From Phytoactinopolyspora mesophila (GTDB lineage: Bacteria > Actinomycetota > Actinomycetes > Jiangellales > Jiangellaceae), in assembly GCF_010122465.1 (NCBI RefSeq), contig NZ_WLZY01000003.1, forward strand, positions 248,001-312,000: a stretch of DNA of 64,000 nucleotides. Reading direction: 5' to 3'. This document shows, piece by piece, positions 50,872 to 59,990 of this stretch (the first letter of the stretch is position 1; the number at the start of each line of letters is the position of its first letter). The notes beneath the pieces were generated by a model. It saw only the letters and a list, made by a program, of their open reading frames with translations. It did no database searches and had not been told where the DNA came from. The position numbers and the translations under genes were made by a program.

Positions 50872-50973
50872 ACCAACCCCACGATGAGACCCCGGCAGCC
50901 TGACTCGGCCCAATCCGTTCATCACGAGATGGCCGGTTTCGCCCAGGCGCCGAGGACGCCCGGGAACTCTGGG

Positions 50974-51258
50974 CTATCGACGATTGATGCACGCGGCCTG
51001 CCAGCCACGGACTACAGCATCGAGAACGCTACCCTCCGCCGGGCGCCGGGCGAGACGCCGCCCGAGTTCAGAGATGCCGAGCGCCACGATGCGGATGCCA
51101 CCGGAATTGTCAGCCAGCACGCCCGCGGCGACGTTGCCCACGGCATCCGCCACGCCACCGGTGAACACTGCAGCGGCCAGCGTGAGGCTGCTGCCCGCCG
51201 TCGCGGGCGCGAAGATCACTCCGATGTAGGTGTACGGGATGAATACGGCCGGACTCCC
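50974..51258 (-). pseudogene. Remnant of an MFS transporter
   Basis: The minus-strand frame from a TAG at 51259-51261 down to 50974 reads AVFIPYTYIGVIFAPATAGS, then FTGGVADAVGNVAAGVLADN. That is the TM7-8 pattern (YTYI ... G..GN...G..AD) of DHA1 drug exporters. Both ends are missing, so it is a fragment. The 726-bp gap between the GGDEF remnant and the polysaccharide locus has no other recognisable gene. Confidence 0.5.
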
Positions 51259-51382
51259 CTACTGCTCCGGAGAATCGCTTCCTTCGATTGCCAACGCTGG
51301 GCGCCACGGTCCGGACGCCTGATCGAACCCATTCTGGGTCGCTGACCACAGCCTATAAGGAATCTTTCGCACATTTTCGTCT

Positions 51383-51411
51383 TTGACTCTCAAGTTGACC
51401 CCTGATATGCG
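51383..51411 (+). promoter_or_regulatory. Candidate promoter of the polysaccharide operon
   Basis: TTGACT (51383-51388) and TATGCG (51406-51411) are 17 nt apart, in an AT-richer stretch that includes a run of eight T (51414-51421). The operon start is 187 nt further, so a long leader is implied. The -10 is poor, hence low confidence. Confidence 0.3.
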
Positions 51412-51597
51412 ATGCTTTTTTTTGGTGTGGGTTTATAGGGCTGGTCGCAAATGCGAAGAAAGGGCGATTTGGTAAATTATGCGTCGTAGTGGAAATACAA
51501 GATCGATTAACGGGCTCCGCGCCATTATTGCCGGCGGACCCCATGGGTCGCAGCGGCCTGCGGTCACCCTCGCCAGAGCACCAGACATCGTGGGGTT

Positions 51598-52842
51598 GTG
51601 ACGGTGCGACTCGGCGTCGTCAGTCAGGTGTACGACCCAGAGACCGGATCCGCCGCGGTCCCCGGTGCGATCAGTCGCGCGCTGGCCGGGCACGGACACG
51701 ACGTTCACGTGCTCACTGGCTTCCCCAACTATCCCACAGGGAGGATCTACCCGGGCTACCGCATACGCCCCTACCAATACGAGTTCCGCGCGGGAATCCA
51801 CGTCCACCGAATCCCCCTCGTGCCCAGTCACGACAGTTCGGCGGTGCGACGCGCGATGACCTACCTGTCATTCGGCGCATCGGCGGCACTGAGGTGGCGA
51901 ATCCTGCGATCAGTCGACGCCTGGCTGGTCTACTCGACACCCGCGACCGTCGCCATGCCGGCTCTCGTCGCCAAAACCCTCTTCGGACGCCCGTACGTGT
52001 TGCTGATCCAGGACCTGTGGCCCGACACAGTGGTGAACAGCGGCTTCATGCACGATGGCCGGCTTCTCAATGCCGCTGTGCGAGGTTTGCACGCATTCTG
52101 CAACATCGCCTACCGGCGGGCGTCGTCGGTGATGGTCACCGCTCCAAGCATGGCGGACGTGATCAGTGAGCGAGGCGTGCCCACTGACAAGTTGTCGCTC
52201 GTTCCGAACTGGATCGACGAATCGGTGTTCCGCCCGGTGCCACGGAACCCGGACTTGGCGAGAAAGCTGGGGCTCGACGGTTTTGTCGTGATGTACGCCG
52301 GCAGCCTGGGCGGTCTGCAAGGGCTGGACACCGCAATCGAAGCGGTCCAGTTGCTGACGGACGTCGCCGATCTGCGGTTGGTATTCGTTGGGACCGGGGT
52401 CGCAGAGGACCGGTTGAGAGCCGCGGCCGACGGTATGCCGAACGTACATTTCCTGGGTCAGCAGCCGGTCGAGCAGATGGCCGACCTGATGGCCCTGAGC
52501 GATGTCCAGCTCGTCAGTCTGCAAGATCTGCCGATGTTCCGGGCAACCCTGCCCAGCAAGGTGCAAGCAACCCTGGCGGCCGCTCGGCCGATCGTCGGCG
52601 CGGTGGCGGGCGACGCCGCGCGAATCATCACCGAGTCCGGCGCGGGCGTCGTCGTGCCTCCAGGGAATCCGCACGAGCTTGCCGCCGCCTTGCGGCGGCT
52701 GTACTCACTCAGCCAGGGCGACCGGGAGTCGATGGGATACGCCGGGCGCCAATTCTATGAGGACACGTTGTCCGCGCGCGTCGGCAGTGCAGCTCTCGCT
52801 GCGGCACTCGAGCGCGCGGCGATGAACGGCGAGGGGGCTTGA
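51598..52842 (+). CDS. Glycosyltransferase family 4, WbuB-like
   Basis: A 414-residue GT-B protein starting at GTG 51598 (VTVRLGVVSQVYDPETGSAA). Typical WbuB/WcaI-like segments are VLTGFPNYPTGRIYPGYR and IQDLWPDTVVNSG. The donor half contains MYAGSLGGLQGLDTAIEAVQ and VPPGNPHELA. Because CapE, CapF and CapG follow, it probably transfers L-FucNAc to a lipid-linked sugar in the cytoplasm. It is the first gene of the operon, 21 bp before capE. Confidence 0.88.
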   Translation: MTVRLGVVSQVYDPETGSAAVPGAISRALAGHGHDVHVLTGFPNYPTGRIYPGYRIRPYQYEFRAGIHVHRIPLVPSHDSSAVRRAMTYLSFGASAALRWRILRSVDAWLVYSTPATVAMPALVAKTLFGRPYVLLIQDLWPDTVVNSGFMHDGRLLNAAVRGLHAFCNIAYRRASSVMVTAPSMADVISERGVPTDKLSLVPNWIDESVFRPVPRNPDLARKLGLDGFVVMYAGSLGGLQGLDTAIEAVQLLTDVADLRLVFVGTGVAEDRLRAAADGMPNVHFLGQQPVEQMADLMALSDVQLVSLQDLPMFRATLPSKVQATLAAARPIVGAVAGDAARIITESGAGVVVPPGNPHELAAALRRLYSLSQGDRESMGYAGRQFYEDTLSARVGSAALAAALERAAMNGEGA

Positions 52843-52863
52843 GGCCGGCAAGGAGGGGAATGT

Positions 52864-53898
52864 ATGACCGATCAGGTATCCGGTACCAGCATTTTGATCA
52901 CAGGGGGGACGGGCTCGTTCGGCAGCGCCATGACCCGTCGCATGCTGAACAGGGGCTGCGCAGAGGTCCGCGTGCTGAGCCGGGACGAGGCCAAACAAGA
53001 CGGCATGCGCCGCCGGTTCAACGAAGACCGACTGCGCTTCTATCTCGGCGACGTCCGCGATCCTGCCGCCGTCGCCAGTGCCTGCCGTGACGTTGACTAC
53101 GTGTTCCACGCCGCAGCGCTGAAACAAGTGCCCTCGTGCGAGTTCTTTCCGGTAGAGGCGGTGCGCACGAACGTGCTCGGAAGTGCCAACGTGGTGGAGG
53201 CGGCACGAGCGAACGGGGTGCGCACGGTCGTGTGCCTCAGCACCGACAAGGCCGTCTACCCAGCGAACGCGATGGGCATGTCCAAGGCCTTGATGGAGCG
53301 GGTCGCGATGGCTTATTCACGTGGCCGGAACACAGGAGACACGGTGGTTTGCACCGTGAGGTACGGGAACGTGCTCTGCTCGCGAGGCTCCGTGGTTCCC
53401 CTGTTCATCGAACAGGTGCGGAACGGAGCTCCGCTTACTGTCACCGACCCCCGGATGACGCGATTCCTCATGTCGATGGACGATGCGATCAGCCTGGTGG
53501 AACGCGCGTTCACCTTCGCCCAGACAGGCGACCTCTTCGTCCGAAAGGCACCGGCCAGCACGGTGGACATCCTCGCCCGGACCGTCGCTCGGCTCTTTGG
53601 CGTGGAACCAGTGGTGAACACGATCGGTGCAAGGTTCGGAGAGAAGTTCCACGAGACCCTGGTCGCGCGAGAGGAACTCGCCCGAGCCGAAGACCACGGC
53701 GAGATGTTCCGGATTCCGCTGGACGCTCCAGACCTGGATTACCACCTGTACTTCGATGAGGGCGACGAAGGTGCCGAGCCGGTCGAACCGTATACCTCAG
53801 ATAACGCCGAACAATTGGACGCGGACGCCGTCGCCAAGATCTTCCAGCAGACGCCTGAGATCCGAGCCCTCCTGGAGGAAGATGGGATCGGCGGATGA
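52864..53898 (+). CDS. capE: UDP-GlcNAc 4,6-dehydratase/5-epimerase, CapE (WbjB)-like
   Basis: A 344-residue extended SDR. The nucleotide-binding GGTGSFG is at 14-20. Instead of YxxxK, the catalytic site reads NAMGMSKALMER with Met137 and Lys141, as is characteristic of CapE and relatives. VRYGNVLCSRGSVVPLF follows. It starts UDP-N-acetyl-L-fucosamine synthesis from UDP-GlcNAc. It overlaps capF by 4 bp (ATGA). Confidence 0.88.
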   Translation: MTDQVSGTSILITGGTGSFGSAMTRRMLNRGCAEVRVLSRDEAKQDGMRRRFNEDRLRFYLGDVRDPAAVASACRDVDYVFHAAALKQVPSCEFFPVEAVRTNVLGSANVVEAARANGVRTVVCLSTDKAVYPANAMGMSKALMERVAMAYSRGRNTGDTVVCTVRYGNVLCSRGSVVPLFIEQVRNGAPLTVTDPRMTRFLMSMDDAISLVERAFTFAQTGDLFVRKAPASTVDILARTVARLFGVEPVVNTIGARFGEKFHETLVAREELARAEDHGEMFRIPLDAPDLDYHLYFDEGDEGAEPVEPYTSDNAEQLDADAVAKIFQQTPEIRALLEEDGIGG

Positions 53899-55004
53899 CA
53901 ATAGCCGTCACCGGAGCCACCGGGTTTCTGGGCTGGCACGTGCTGTGCCGGGCGTTCGCGAGCGGCGTCACGACCGCTCCGGTCGATCGCTCCACGCTGA
54001 CCAGTCCGGAACGCCTGGCCGACGTCCTCCGGAACGTGCACGCAGTCGTGCATTGCGCCGGGGTGAATCGCGGTTCCGACAGCGACATCCTCGACGGGAA
54101 TCTCGCCGCCGCTCGTGCCCTCGCCGAGGCGGTCAGGCGCGCCAAGCAACCGATCAGGATCGTGTACGCCAACTCGGCCCACTCGCTGGGCGCAACCGCC
54201 TACGGCGTCGCTAAGCGGAAGGCGGGTGAGATGCTTGCCGGTGCGGCGCCCGGCGCGTACTCCGACGTCGTCCTGCCGAACGTATTCGGTGAGCACGGCC
54301 GCCCGTACTACAACTCGTTCGTGGCCACATTCTGTCGGGACGTCGCTGACGGCCGGCGACCGGCGGACGTAAGCGACCGGGACGTAGCGCTGCTGCACGC
54401 CCAGGATGCCGCCAGTGTGCTCGCGGCTGAAGCGCAACGCACAGGCGACCGGACCGTCGCGCCGGACGGTGAGCCGGTGCGGGTCGCCGAAGTGTTGGGC
54501 ATCCTCAGGGAGTTCGAGTCCACATATCGCGGCAGCGAGCTGCCCGATCTCACCGGACGGTTCCGGACCAGCCTCTTCCACACCTACCGCTCACACCTGT
54601 TTCCCGAACGGTTTCCGATTGGACTGACCCGACGGACTGACTCGCGGGGGACTTTGCTGGAGTGCATGCAGTCGGGCGTCACCGGTGGCCAGGCGATGGT
54701 GTCCACCACCGTTCCGGGAGCGGTCCGGGGCGAGCACGTCCATCTTCGCAAGTTCGAACGGTTTGTCGTGCTGGACGGAGAGGCGGAAATCGCAACGCGG
54801 CGTCTCTTCACCGACCGGATCGTCAGATTTCACGTCAGCGGGGACCGGCCGGTAATCGTGGATATGCCGACCATGTGGACCCACAACCTGACCAACATCG
54901 GTAAGCGGCCGATGACGGCCTTCTTCTGGACGAACGAGGTCTTCCGTCCAGACGATCCCGACACCTTCGCCTGCCCGGTCGAGGTCCGAACGGATCCGCC
55001 ATGA
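53895..55004 (+). CDS. capF: Bifunctional 3-epimerase/4-reductase, CapF (WbjC)-like
   Basis: A 369-residue two-domain protein. The N-terminal SDR domain has GATGFLG (7-13) and YGVAK. The C-terminal cupin (from about 245, VPGAVRGEHVHLRKFERFVV, then MPTMWTHNLTNIGKRPMTAF) is the epimerase domain of CapF. Together they convert the CapE product to UDP-N-acetyl-L-talosamine. It overlaps capE and capG by 4 bp each. Confidence 0.88.
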   Translation: MTIAVTGATGFLGWHVLCRAFASGVTTAPVDRSTLTSPERLADVLRNVHAVVHCAGVNRGSDSDILDGNLAAARALAEAVRRAKQPIRIVYANSAHSLGATAYGVAKRKAGEMLAGAAPGAYSDVVLPNVFGEHGRPYYNSFVATFCRDVADGRRPADVSDRDVALLHAQDAASVLAAEAQRTGDRTVAPDGEPVRVAEVLGILREFESTYRGSELPDLTGRFRTSLFHTYRSHLFPERFPIGLTRRTDSRGTLLECMQSGVTGGQAMVSTTVPGAVRGEHVHLRKFERFVVLDGEAEIATRRLFTDRIVRFHVSGDRPVIVDMPTMWTHNLTNIGKRPMTAFFWTNEVFRPDDPDTFACPVEVRTDPP

Positions 55005-56131
55005 CGAAGGTGCTGACCTTTGTGGGGACCCGGCCCGAGCTGATCCGGCTGTCCCGGGTGATCAGCCGGTTGGACCGCCTGCTCGACCACGTGCTCGTGC
55101 ATACCGGACAGAACCATCATCCCTCCCTGCGCGACGTATTCTTCGACGATCTCGGACTGCCCGCGCCCGACCATGAACTAGCGATCGACACATCATCGCT
55201 CGGACGGGCGCTCGGCGCGGTGCTCGCCGGCGCGGAGCGGGTGATCACCGACGAAAAACCCGATGCTGTTCTGGTGCTGGGGGACACGAACAGCTGCATA
55301 TCCGCACTGATGGCGCGTCGGATGGGGGTGCCTGTTTACCACATGGAGGCGGGCAACCGCTGTTTCGACCTCAATGTGCCGGAGGAGACCAACCGTCGGG
55401 TGGTCGACCACGTCTCCGACTTCCACCTTGTCTACACCGAGCATGCTCGCCGCAACCTGCTCGCCGAAGGCATCCATCCGCGGCGCATCCTCCTGACCGG
55501 TTCGCCGATGCGTGAAGTCGTGGACCACTACCACGAGAAGATCATGGGCTCGCACGTGCTCGAACGGATCGGCCTGAGCGCACGAGGTTACTTCATGGTC
55601 AGCGCACACCGGGAGGAGAACGTCGACGATCCGGACCGGCTCGCGTGCCTGCTCCGCTGCCTGCAAGCTGTGAAGAAGCGCTGGAGACTGCCGGTCCTGG
55701 TTTCGACCCATCCCCGCACGCACAAGCGCCTGCACGAGATGGCGGTGGATGTCGACATCGACGGGCTGAGCTTCCATGAACCGTTCGGCTTCTTCGACTA
55801 CGTGCGCCTCCAGGTGGGTGCTCGCTGCGTACTCTCCGACAGCGGCACGGTCAGCGAGGAGTCGGCCATTCTCGGTTTTCCGGCGGTGACACTGCGCGAG
55901 TCGATCGAGCGACCGGAATCGCTCGACGCCGGTTCGATCATCGTGACCGGACTGGAACCCGACGGCGTCCTCGAAGCCGTCCAGACCGCAGTCGACATGG
56001 CGGCGGCCGACGGCGTCCCGTGCCACCAGGAGTACCGGATCCCAGACACGTCGCGACGGGTCGCCGCGTTCCTTCTCTCGACAGTCCGCCGGCACCACGA
56101 ATGGGCGGGCATCCGGACGGGCCAGGGGTGA
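55001..56131 (+). CDS. capG: UDP-N-acetylglucosamine 2-epimerase family, CapG (WbjD)-like
   Basis: A 376-residue WecB-fold epimerase. Motifs are VGTRPELIRLSRVI, HMEAGNRCFDLNVPEETNRR, SAHREENVDDP and SDSGTVSEESAILGFP. After CapE and CapF it should epimerise C2 to give UDP-L-FucNAc. A plain UDP-GlcNAc to UDP-ManNAc role is the alternative, but the context supports CapG. It overlaps the next gene by 4 bp (GTGA). Confidence 0.88.
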   Translation: MTKVLTFVGTRPELIRLSRVISRLDRLLDHVLVHTGQNHHPSLRDVFFDDLGLPAPDHELAIDTSSLGRALGAVLAGAERVITDEKPDAVLVLGDTNSCISALMARRMGVPVYHMEAGNRCFDLNVPEETNRRVVDHVSDFHLVYTEHARRNLLAEGIHPRRILLTGSPMREVVDHYHEKIMGSHVLERIGLSARGYFMVSAHREENVDDPDRLACLLRCLQAVKKRWRLPVLVSTHPRTHKRLHEMAVDVDIDGLSFHEPFGFFDYVRLQVGARCVLSDSGTVSEESAILGFPAVTLRESIERPESLDAGSIIVTGLEPDGVLEAVQTAVDMAAADGVPCHQEYRIPDTSRRVAAFLLSTVRRHHEWAGIRTGQG

Positions 56132-57132
56132 ACGTGGCGGAATACGTGGTAGTCGACGCCGCGGGCGGAGGAATCGGTGGCGCCGCGCGCTGGCGGTCCG
56201 AACTGGAGGCCTTCCTCGAATGGGGTGCCCCAGGCGTCAAGGTCATCGGCCGGGGAACACGGCTGACGCCCAGCTGGCTGCTGCGGCGGGAGTGGCTCGC
56301 GGGGCGGGCGCGTTTGACGGTCGCGGCGAACAACGTGTCGTTCGCGTGCAGAGGCAGGGAGAGGCGCGTGCTGTTGCGCAATGCGCTACATTTCCTGCAC
56401 CCGTCTGAGGACCACGTGCTCCGCAGAATGCCCCGTACGTTCCACGCTCAGATACCGCTGGTTCGCCGACTGCTGAGCCGAGCCGACCTAGTCGTCGTTC
56501 CCTGCACGACGATGGCCGAACGCGTCAGCGTCACCGTACCGTCGGCGGCGAAACGGATCGTGGTCCATGCGCACCCGACGACACCCGCCGGTGCCCGCGC
56601 GGCGTCGCCGAGACCGTTCATCCTGGTGCCGGTCGTCCCCGCACCATACAAGAACCTCGGTGCAGAACTGGCTGCGCTCGTGGCGGCTCTCGACAATGTC
56701 GGCAGCCCCATGGAAGTCCACGTGACCGCCCGACCGGGTGACCTGCCTGGCGCGCTGGCCAGGCACCCCCGGCTCACGATGCTCGGTGTTGTCCCGTATC
56801 ACCGGCTGGCGACGATGTGGCGGCACGCGACGGCGGCGTTCTATCCCTCGAGCCTGGAGGCGTTCGGGTACCCGCTGGCCGAGGCGCGGGTCTACGGTCT
56901 GCCGGTACTGGCTCCGGACAGCGCGCAGGCCAGGGAGATCGCGGGCGGCGCGCTGGTGGCCTACGAAGCAGGTCTGCTGGACAGCCTGGAGGAGGCCCTG
57001 CAGCAGGCCAGCCGGCCGATCGAAGCCGAACCGCACGCCTTCGAACGTGGGCCGTACTTCCGATGGCTGCTCGGCCTGCCCGCCGACCTGCAGCTTCCCA
57101 CCGCTCAGGAGTCCCATGGAATCCCTTCGTGA
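56128..57132 (+). CDS. Glycosyltransferase (GT-B fold)
   Basis: About 334 residues from GTG 56128, which overlaps the capG stop by 4 bp; GTG 56134 is possible. The C-terminal half has VVPAPYKNLGAELAALVAAL and AFYPSSLEAFGYPLAEARVY with the EX7E-like pair of GT4 enzymes. The N-terminal half is short and contains a cluster of Arg. The sugar is unknown. Its end overlaps the methyltransferase gene by 17 bp. Confidence 0.82.
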   Translation: MNVAEYVVVDAAGGGIGGAARWRSELEAFLEWGAPGVKVIGRGTRLTPSWLLRREWLAGRARLTVAANNVSFACRGRERRVLLRNALHFLHPSEDHVLRRMPRTFHAQIPLVRRLLSRADLVVVPCTTMAERVSVTVPSAAKRIVVHAHPTTPAGARAASPRPFILVPVVPAPYKNLGAELAALVAALDNVGSPMEVHVTARPGDLPGALARHPRLTMLGVVPYHRLATMWRHATAAFYPSSLEAFGYPLAEARVYGLPVLAPDSAQAREIAGGALVAYEAGLLDSLEEALQQASRPIEAEPHAFERGPYFRWLLGLPADLQLPTAQESHGIPS

Positions 57133-57847
57133 CCGCCTCTACGACTCATACGTATCCACCCACGCGGGGAGCGCAAGCGGCCCGGCGACACAGCTCGCGT
57201 ACCGGCGTGATCTCCGGCCGCACCTTCGTCGGACTGGTTCGGCAGATCGATTGCGCGTGCTGGACATCGGGTGCGGACAGGGTGAACTTGTCCGGCTGCT
57301 CGTCGCCGACGGTTTCGACGCCCGAGGCGTGGATGTCAGTACAGAACAGGTCAGCCTCGCTCGCGCGGCGGGCCTCGATCGCGTCGAGCACGCTGACTTC
57401 CACGCGTACCTCCGGGCATCCGCCGGCAACTGGGACGCTGTCGTCGCCACGGACGTGTTGGAACACCTGAACAGGGAGGAGGTACTGCAGACGTTCGATG
57501 GCGCCCGCATGGCGCTCCGACCCGGCGGGGTGCTCGTGGCTCGCGTGCCGAACGCGGTCAGCCCGACGGGCGGGCACACGATGTGGAGCGACGTCACGCA
57601 CGAGACCTGGTTCACCCGCAGGAGCGTGGCACAGCTGGCTGCCGTGGCCGGGTTCGCCTCGGTGGAGGTCTTTGCCTGCACTCCGCCCGCGCACGGGCTG
57701 GTGAGCGCAGCTCGGGCGTTGCTGTGGAAGCCGATCAGCGGGATGTTCAAACTCGCGCTGGCAGTTGAGACCGGTGCACTTCGTGGCCACATCGTCACGC
57801 AGAATCTCACGTTCGTCGCGCGCACCACGGAAGTCACCAACTCATGA
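57116..57847 (+). CDS. SAM-dependent methyltransferase
   Basis: A 243-residue class I methyltransferase. Motif I is VLDIGCGQGELVRLLVADGF, then VVATDVLEHLNREEVLQTFD, and GGVLVARVPNAVSPTGGHTM. It probably methylates a sugar of the repeat unit or a lipid-linked intermediate. Overlaps with the glycosyltransferase (17 bp) and the flippase (4 bp) show it belongs to the operon. Confidence 0.87.
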   Translation: MESLRDRLYDSYVSTHAGSASGPATQLAYRRDLRPHLRRTGSADRLRVLDIGCGQGELVRLLVADGFDARGVDVSTEQVSLARAAGLDRVEHADFHAYLRASAGNWDAVVATDVLEHLNREEVLQTFDGARMALRPGGVLVARVPNAVSPTGGHTMWSDVTHETWFTRRSVAQLAAVAGFASVEVFACTPPAHGLVSAARALLWKPISGMFKLALAVETGALRGHIVTQNLTFVARTTEVTNS

Positions 57848-59118
57848 GCCCTATCGTCGACGCCGGGCTGCGCCGCTTTGGGCGGACCGTCGCTCGCACG
57901 TCTGTCTGCAACGCCGTGACCGTGGGCTCCGCGGGTCTGGCCGGGATCTTCATCGCGCGAGCTCTAGGTCCTTCGGTTCGTGGGGAGTACGCCGCCATCA
58001 TGGCGTGGTTCGGCGTCGTGCTCGTCGTCGGGCAACTCGGCCAGACCGCGGCGACCACCTTCTTCGTTGCCCGGGAACGCAACCGGGCGGCCGAGTATGT
58101 GGCTACCTCGCGGAACCTGATGGTGGGCACCGGGATACTGACACTGGGCGTCGGCATGGTGGCCGCGCCACTGCTGTCGTCCGGTAGCGGCGCGGCGACG
58201 GCAGGTTACCGGTTGATGTTCGCCACCTGCCTAGTCAGCTTTGTGGGCGCGAGCTATGTCTTCAGCCTGCAAGCGACCAACTTGGCGTGGTGGAATGTGG
58301 TCCGCATGAGCCAGCCGGTGGCGTACGTGATCACCATTGCGGCGCTGTACCTCGCCGGCCAACTGGAGTTGATGATCGTACTGGCCGTGCTGTCGGGCAC
58401 GACGGTCGCGCAGACTGTGCTGGCGTACTGGCTCTGCACGAGAGAAGGGCTGACTCGCGCCCGCGGCGAGCGCACCCTGACCCGGCCACTGCTCCGCTAC
58501 GGAATGGGCCATGTCGCCTCGACGGCGCCGACTCTGGTCACCACTCGTCTGGGGATGCTAGTGCTGTCGCTCGTCGTCCCATCGGCGGCGCTGGGCCACT
58601 ACGCGGTCGCCGTGTCGGTCACAGCGCTAGCAATACCGGTCGTGTCCGCGGTCGGCAACGTCTCCTTTCCCAGGATCGCGTCCCGGACACTCAGCCAGGC
58701 CCGGCTCGACACGCTGCAGCGGTGGGCGGTGTTGAGCAGCCTGGTCGTCAGCACCATCCTGATACTGCCCGTGGTGGCCGCCGCACCGTGGTTGGTCCCA
58801 CGAGTCTTCGGCGAGGGATTTGACGACGCGGTACCGCTGATCATGCTGCTCGCCCCCGGCGGCATTCTCCTCGCCTGTGGCCGGGTCTGCGCTGACCTGC
58901 TCAAAGGGCATGGACGCCCGTATGCGGTGGCCGGTGCACAGACCATAGCGGCCGCCGTGACAGTCGTCATGCTCGCGGCACTGATACCGCCGTTCGGCGT
59001 CACCGGCGCAGCGATTACCGCGAGTGTGACACCGGGGATCGCCCTCGTCCTCATGTTGCGCTCACTGCGGCGCGGACGCATCGACACCATGCATCCGGCA
59101 ACGGAAGGACCACGATGA
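57844..59118 (+). CDS. Wzx-like polysaccharide flippase
   Basis: A 424-residue membrane protein with about 12-14 hydrophobic segments and few charges. The N-terminal VTVGSAGLAGIFIARALGPS pattern is typical of the MATE/PST oligosaccharide flippase group. It should move undecaprenyl-linked repeat units across the membrane. It overlaps both neighbours by 4 bp. Confidence 0.87.
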   Translation: MSPIVDAGLRRFGRTVARTSVCNAVTVGSAGLAGIFIARALGPSVRGEYAAIMAWFGVVLVVGQLGQTAATTFFVARERNRAAEYVATSRNLMVGTGILTLGVGMVAAPLLSSGSGAATAGYRLMFATCLVSFVGASYVFSLQATNLAWWNVVRMSQPVAYVITIAALYLAGQLELMIVLAVLSGTTVAQTVLAYWLCTREGLTRARGERTLTRPLLRYGMGHVASTAPTLVTTRLGMLVLSLVVPSAALGHYAVAVSVTALAIPVVSAVGNVSFPRIASRTLSQARLDTLQRWAVLSSLVVSTILILPVVAAAPWLVPRVFGEGFDDAVPLIMLLAPGGILLACGRVCADLLKGHGRPYAVAGAQTIAAAVTVVMLAALIPPFGVTGAAITASVTPGIALVLMLRSLRRGRIDTMHPATEGPR

Positions 59119-59990
59119 CGGCCGATGCGATGCAGAGGGCGGCCCGCCGGGCCGCCGGGAGAAGCGTGACCGTGCTGTGCAGCGTCGTGGGGCGCCGGCA
59201 GGTGGTGCGAGTTGCCCGATTCGTGCTTCATCGATCACGTCTAGACCTGCCGAACGATCCGCGTACGAACGGCGAGTACGCGCTACAAGGGTGGGTGCTT
59301 ACAGCGCTCCCGGCGACCACTCCGCTGACGGTGATGGACGTCGGCGCGCACGTCGGAGCGTGGTCGCAGAACCTGCTCGCGCTCGCCGGGAGCTCCGCTC
59401 CCCGGCTGGACCTACACGCGTTCGAACCGTCCCGGCATACGCACCGGTTGTTGGCGGTGAATCTCCCGGAGACGGCACGAGTAAACCGGCTCGCCGTGAC
59501 CGACCGGGCCGGCGATGTCGCGCTGCACACAATCGGGCGTGTCGCCGGCCGGAACTCGCTGCTACCGCAGCGGACGACTTCGGCACAGGTCGAGCAGGTA
59601 GGCGCGACCACTATCGACGACTACCTGGCTCAACAAGACATCGAGCACGTCGACCTGATGAAGATCGACGCCGAGGGCCACGACTGCCGTGTGTTGCGCG
59701 GGGCCGAGCGATCGTTCGAACGGCGGGCAGTATCCATCGCGCAGTTCGAGTACAACCATCGGTGGGTGCATGGTCGATGCTTCCTCAAAGATGTCTTCGA
59801 CCTCCTATCGCCGCTCGATTACCGGATCGGGAAGCTGACCCCCCGGGGCGTGGAGTGGTACCCGGCGTGGGATCCGGACTTGGAAACCTTCGTGGAAGGC
59901 AACTATTTGGCTTGCACACCGGAACTCGCGCGACGGCTTCCCGGCATCCGCTGGTGGAAGGAGGGCACGCCATCGTGCACGTCGGCCTGA
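59115..59990 (+). CDS. FkbM family methyltransferase
   Basis: A 291-residue protein. The SAM site is TVMDVGAHVGAWSQNLLALA, HAFEPSRHTHRLL follows, and VDLMKIDAEGHDCRVLRGAE is the FkbM signature. FkbM enzymes O-methylate polyketides or sugars; in this context a glycan O-methylation is likely. It overlaps the flippase by 4 bp and the next gene by 16 bp. Confidence 0.88.
   Translation: MTADAMQRAARRAAGRSVTVLCSVVGRRQVVRVARFVLHRSRLDLPNDPRTNGEYALQGWVLTALPATTPLTVMDVGAHVGAWSQNLLALAGSSAPRLDLHAFEPSRHTHRLLAVNLPETARVNRLAVTDRAGDVALHTIGRVAGRNSLLPQRTTSAQVEQVGATTIDDYLAQQDIEHVDLMKIDAEGHDCRVLRGAERSFERRAVSIAQFEYNHRWVHGRCFLKDVFDLLSPLDYRIGKLTPRGVEWYPAWDPDLETFVEGNYLACTPELARRLPGIRWWKEGTPSCTSA

Noticed and set aside
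59530-59545. Third copy of the rpsJ/rpsL leader element within the FkbM gene (TCGGGCGTGTCGCC)
   Set aside because: Only about 14 nt match, in coding sequence; chance in GC-rich DNA is the simpler explanation.
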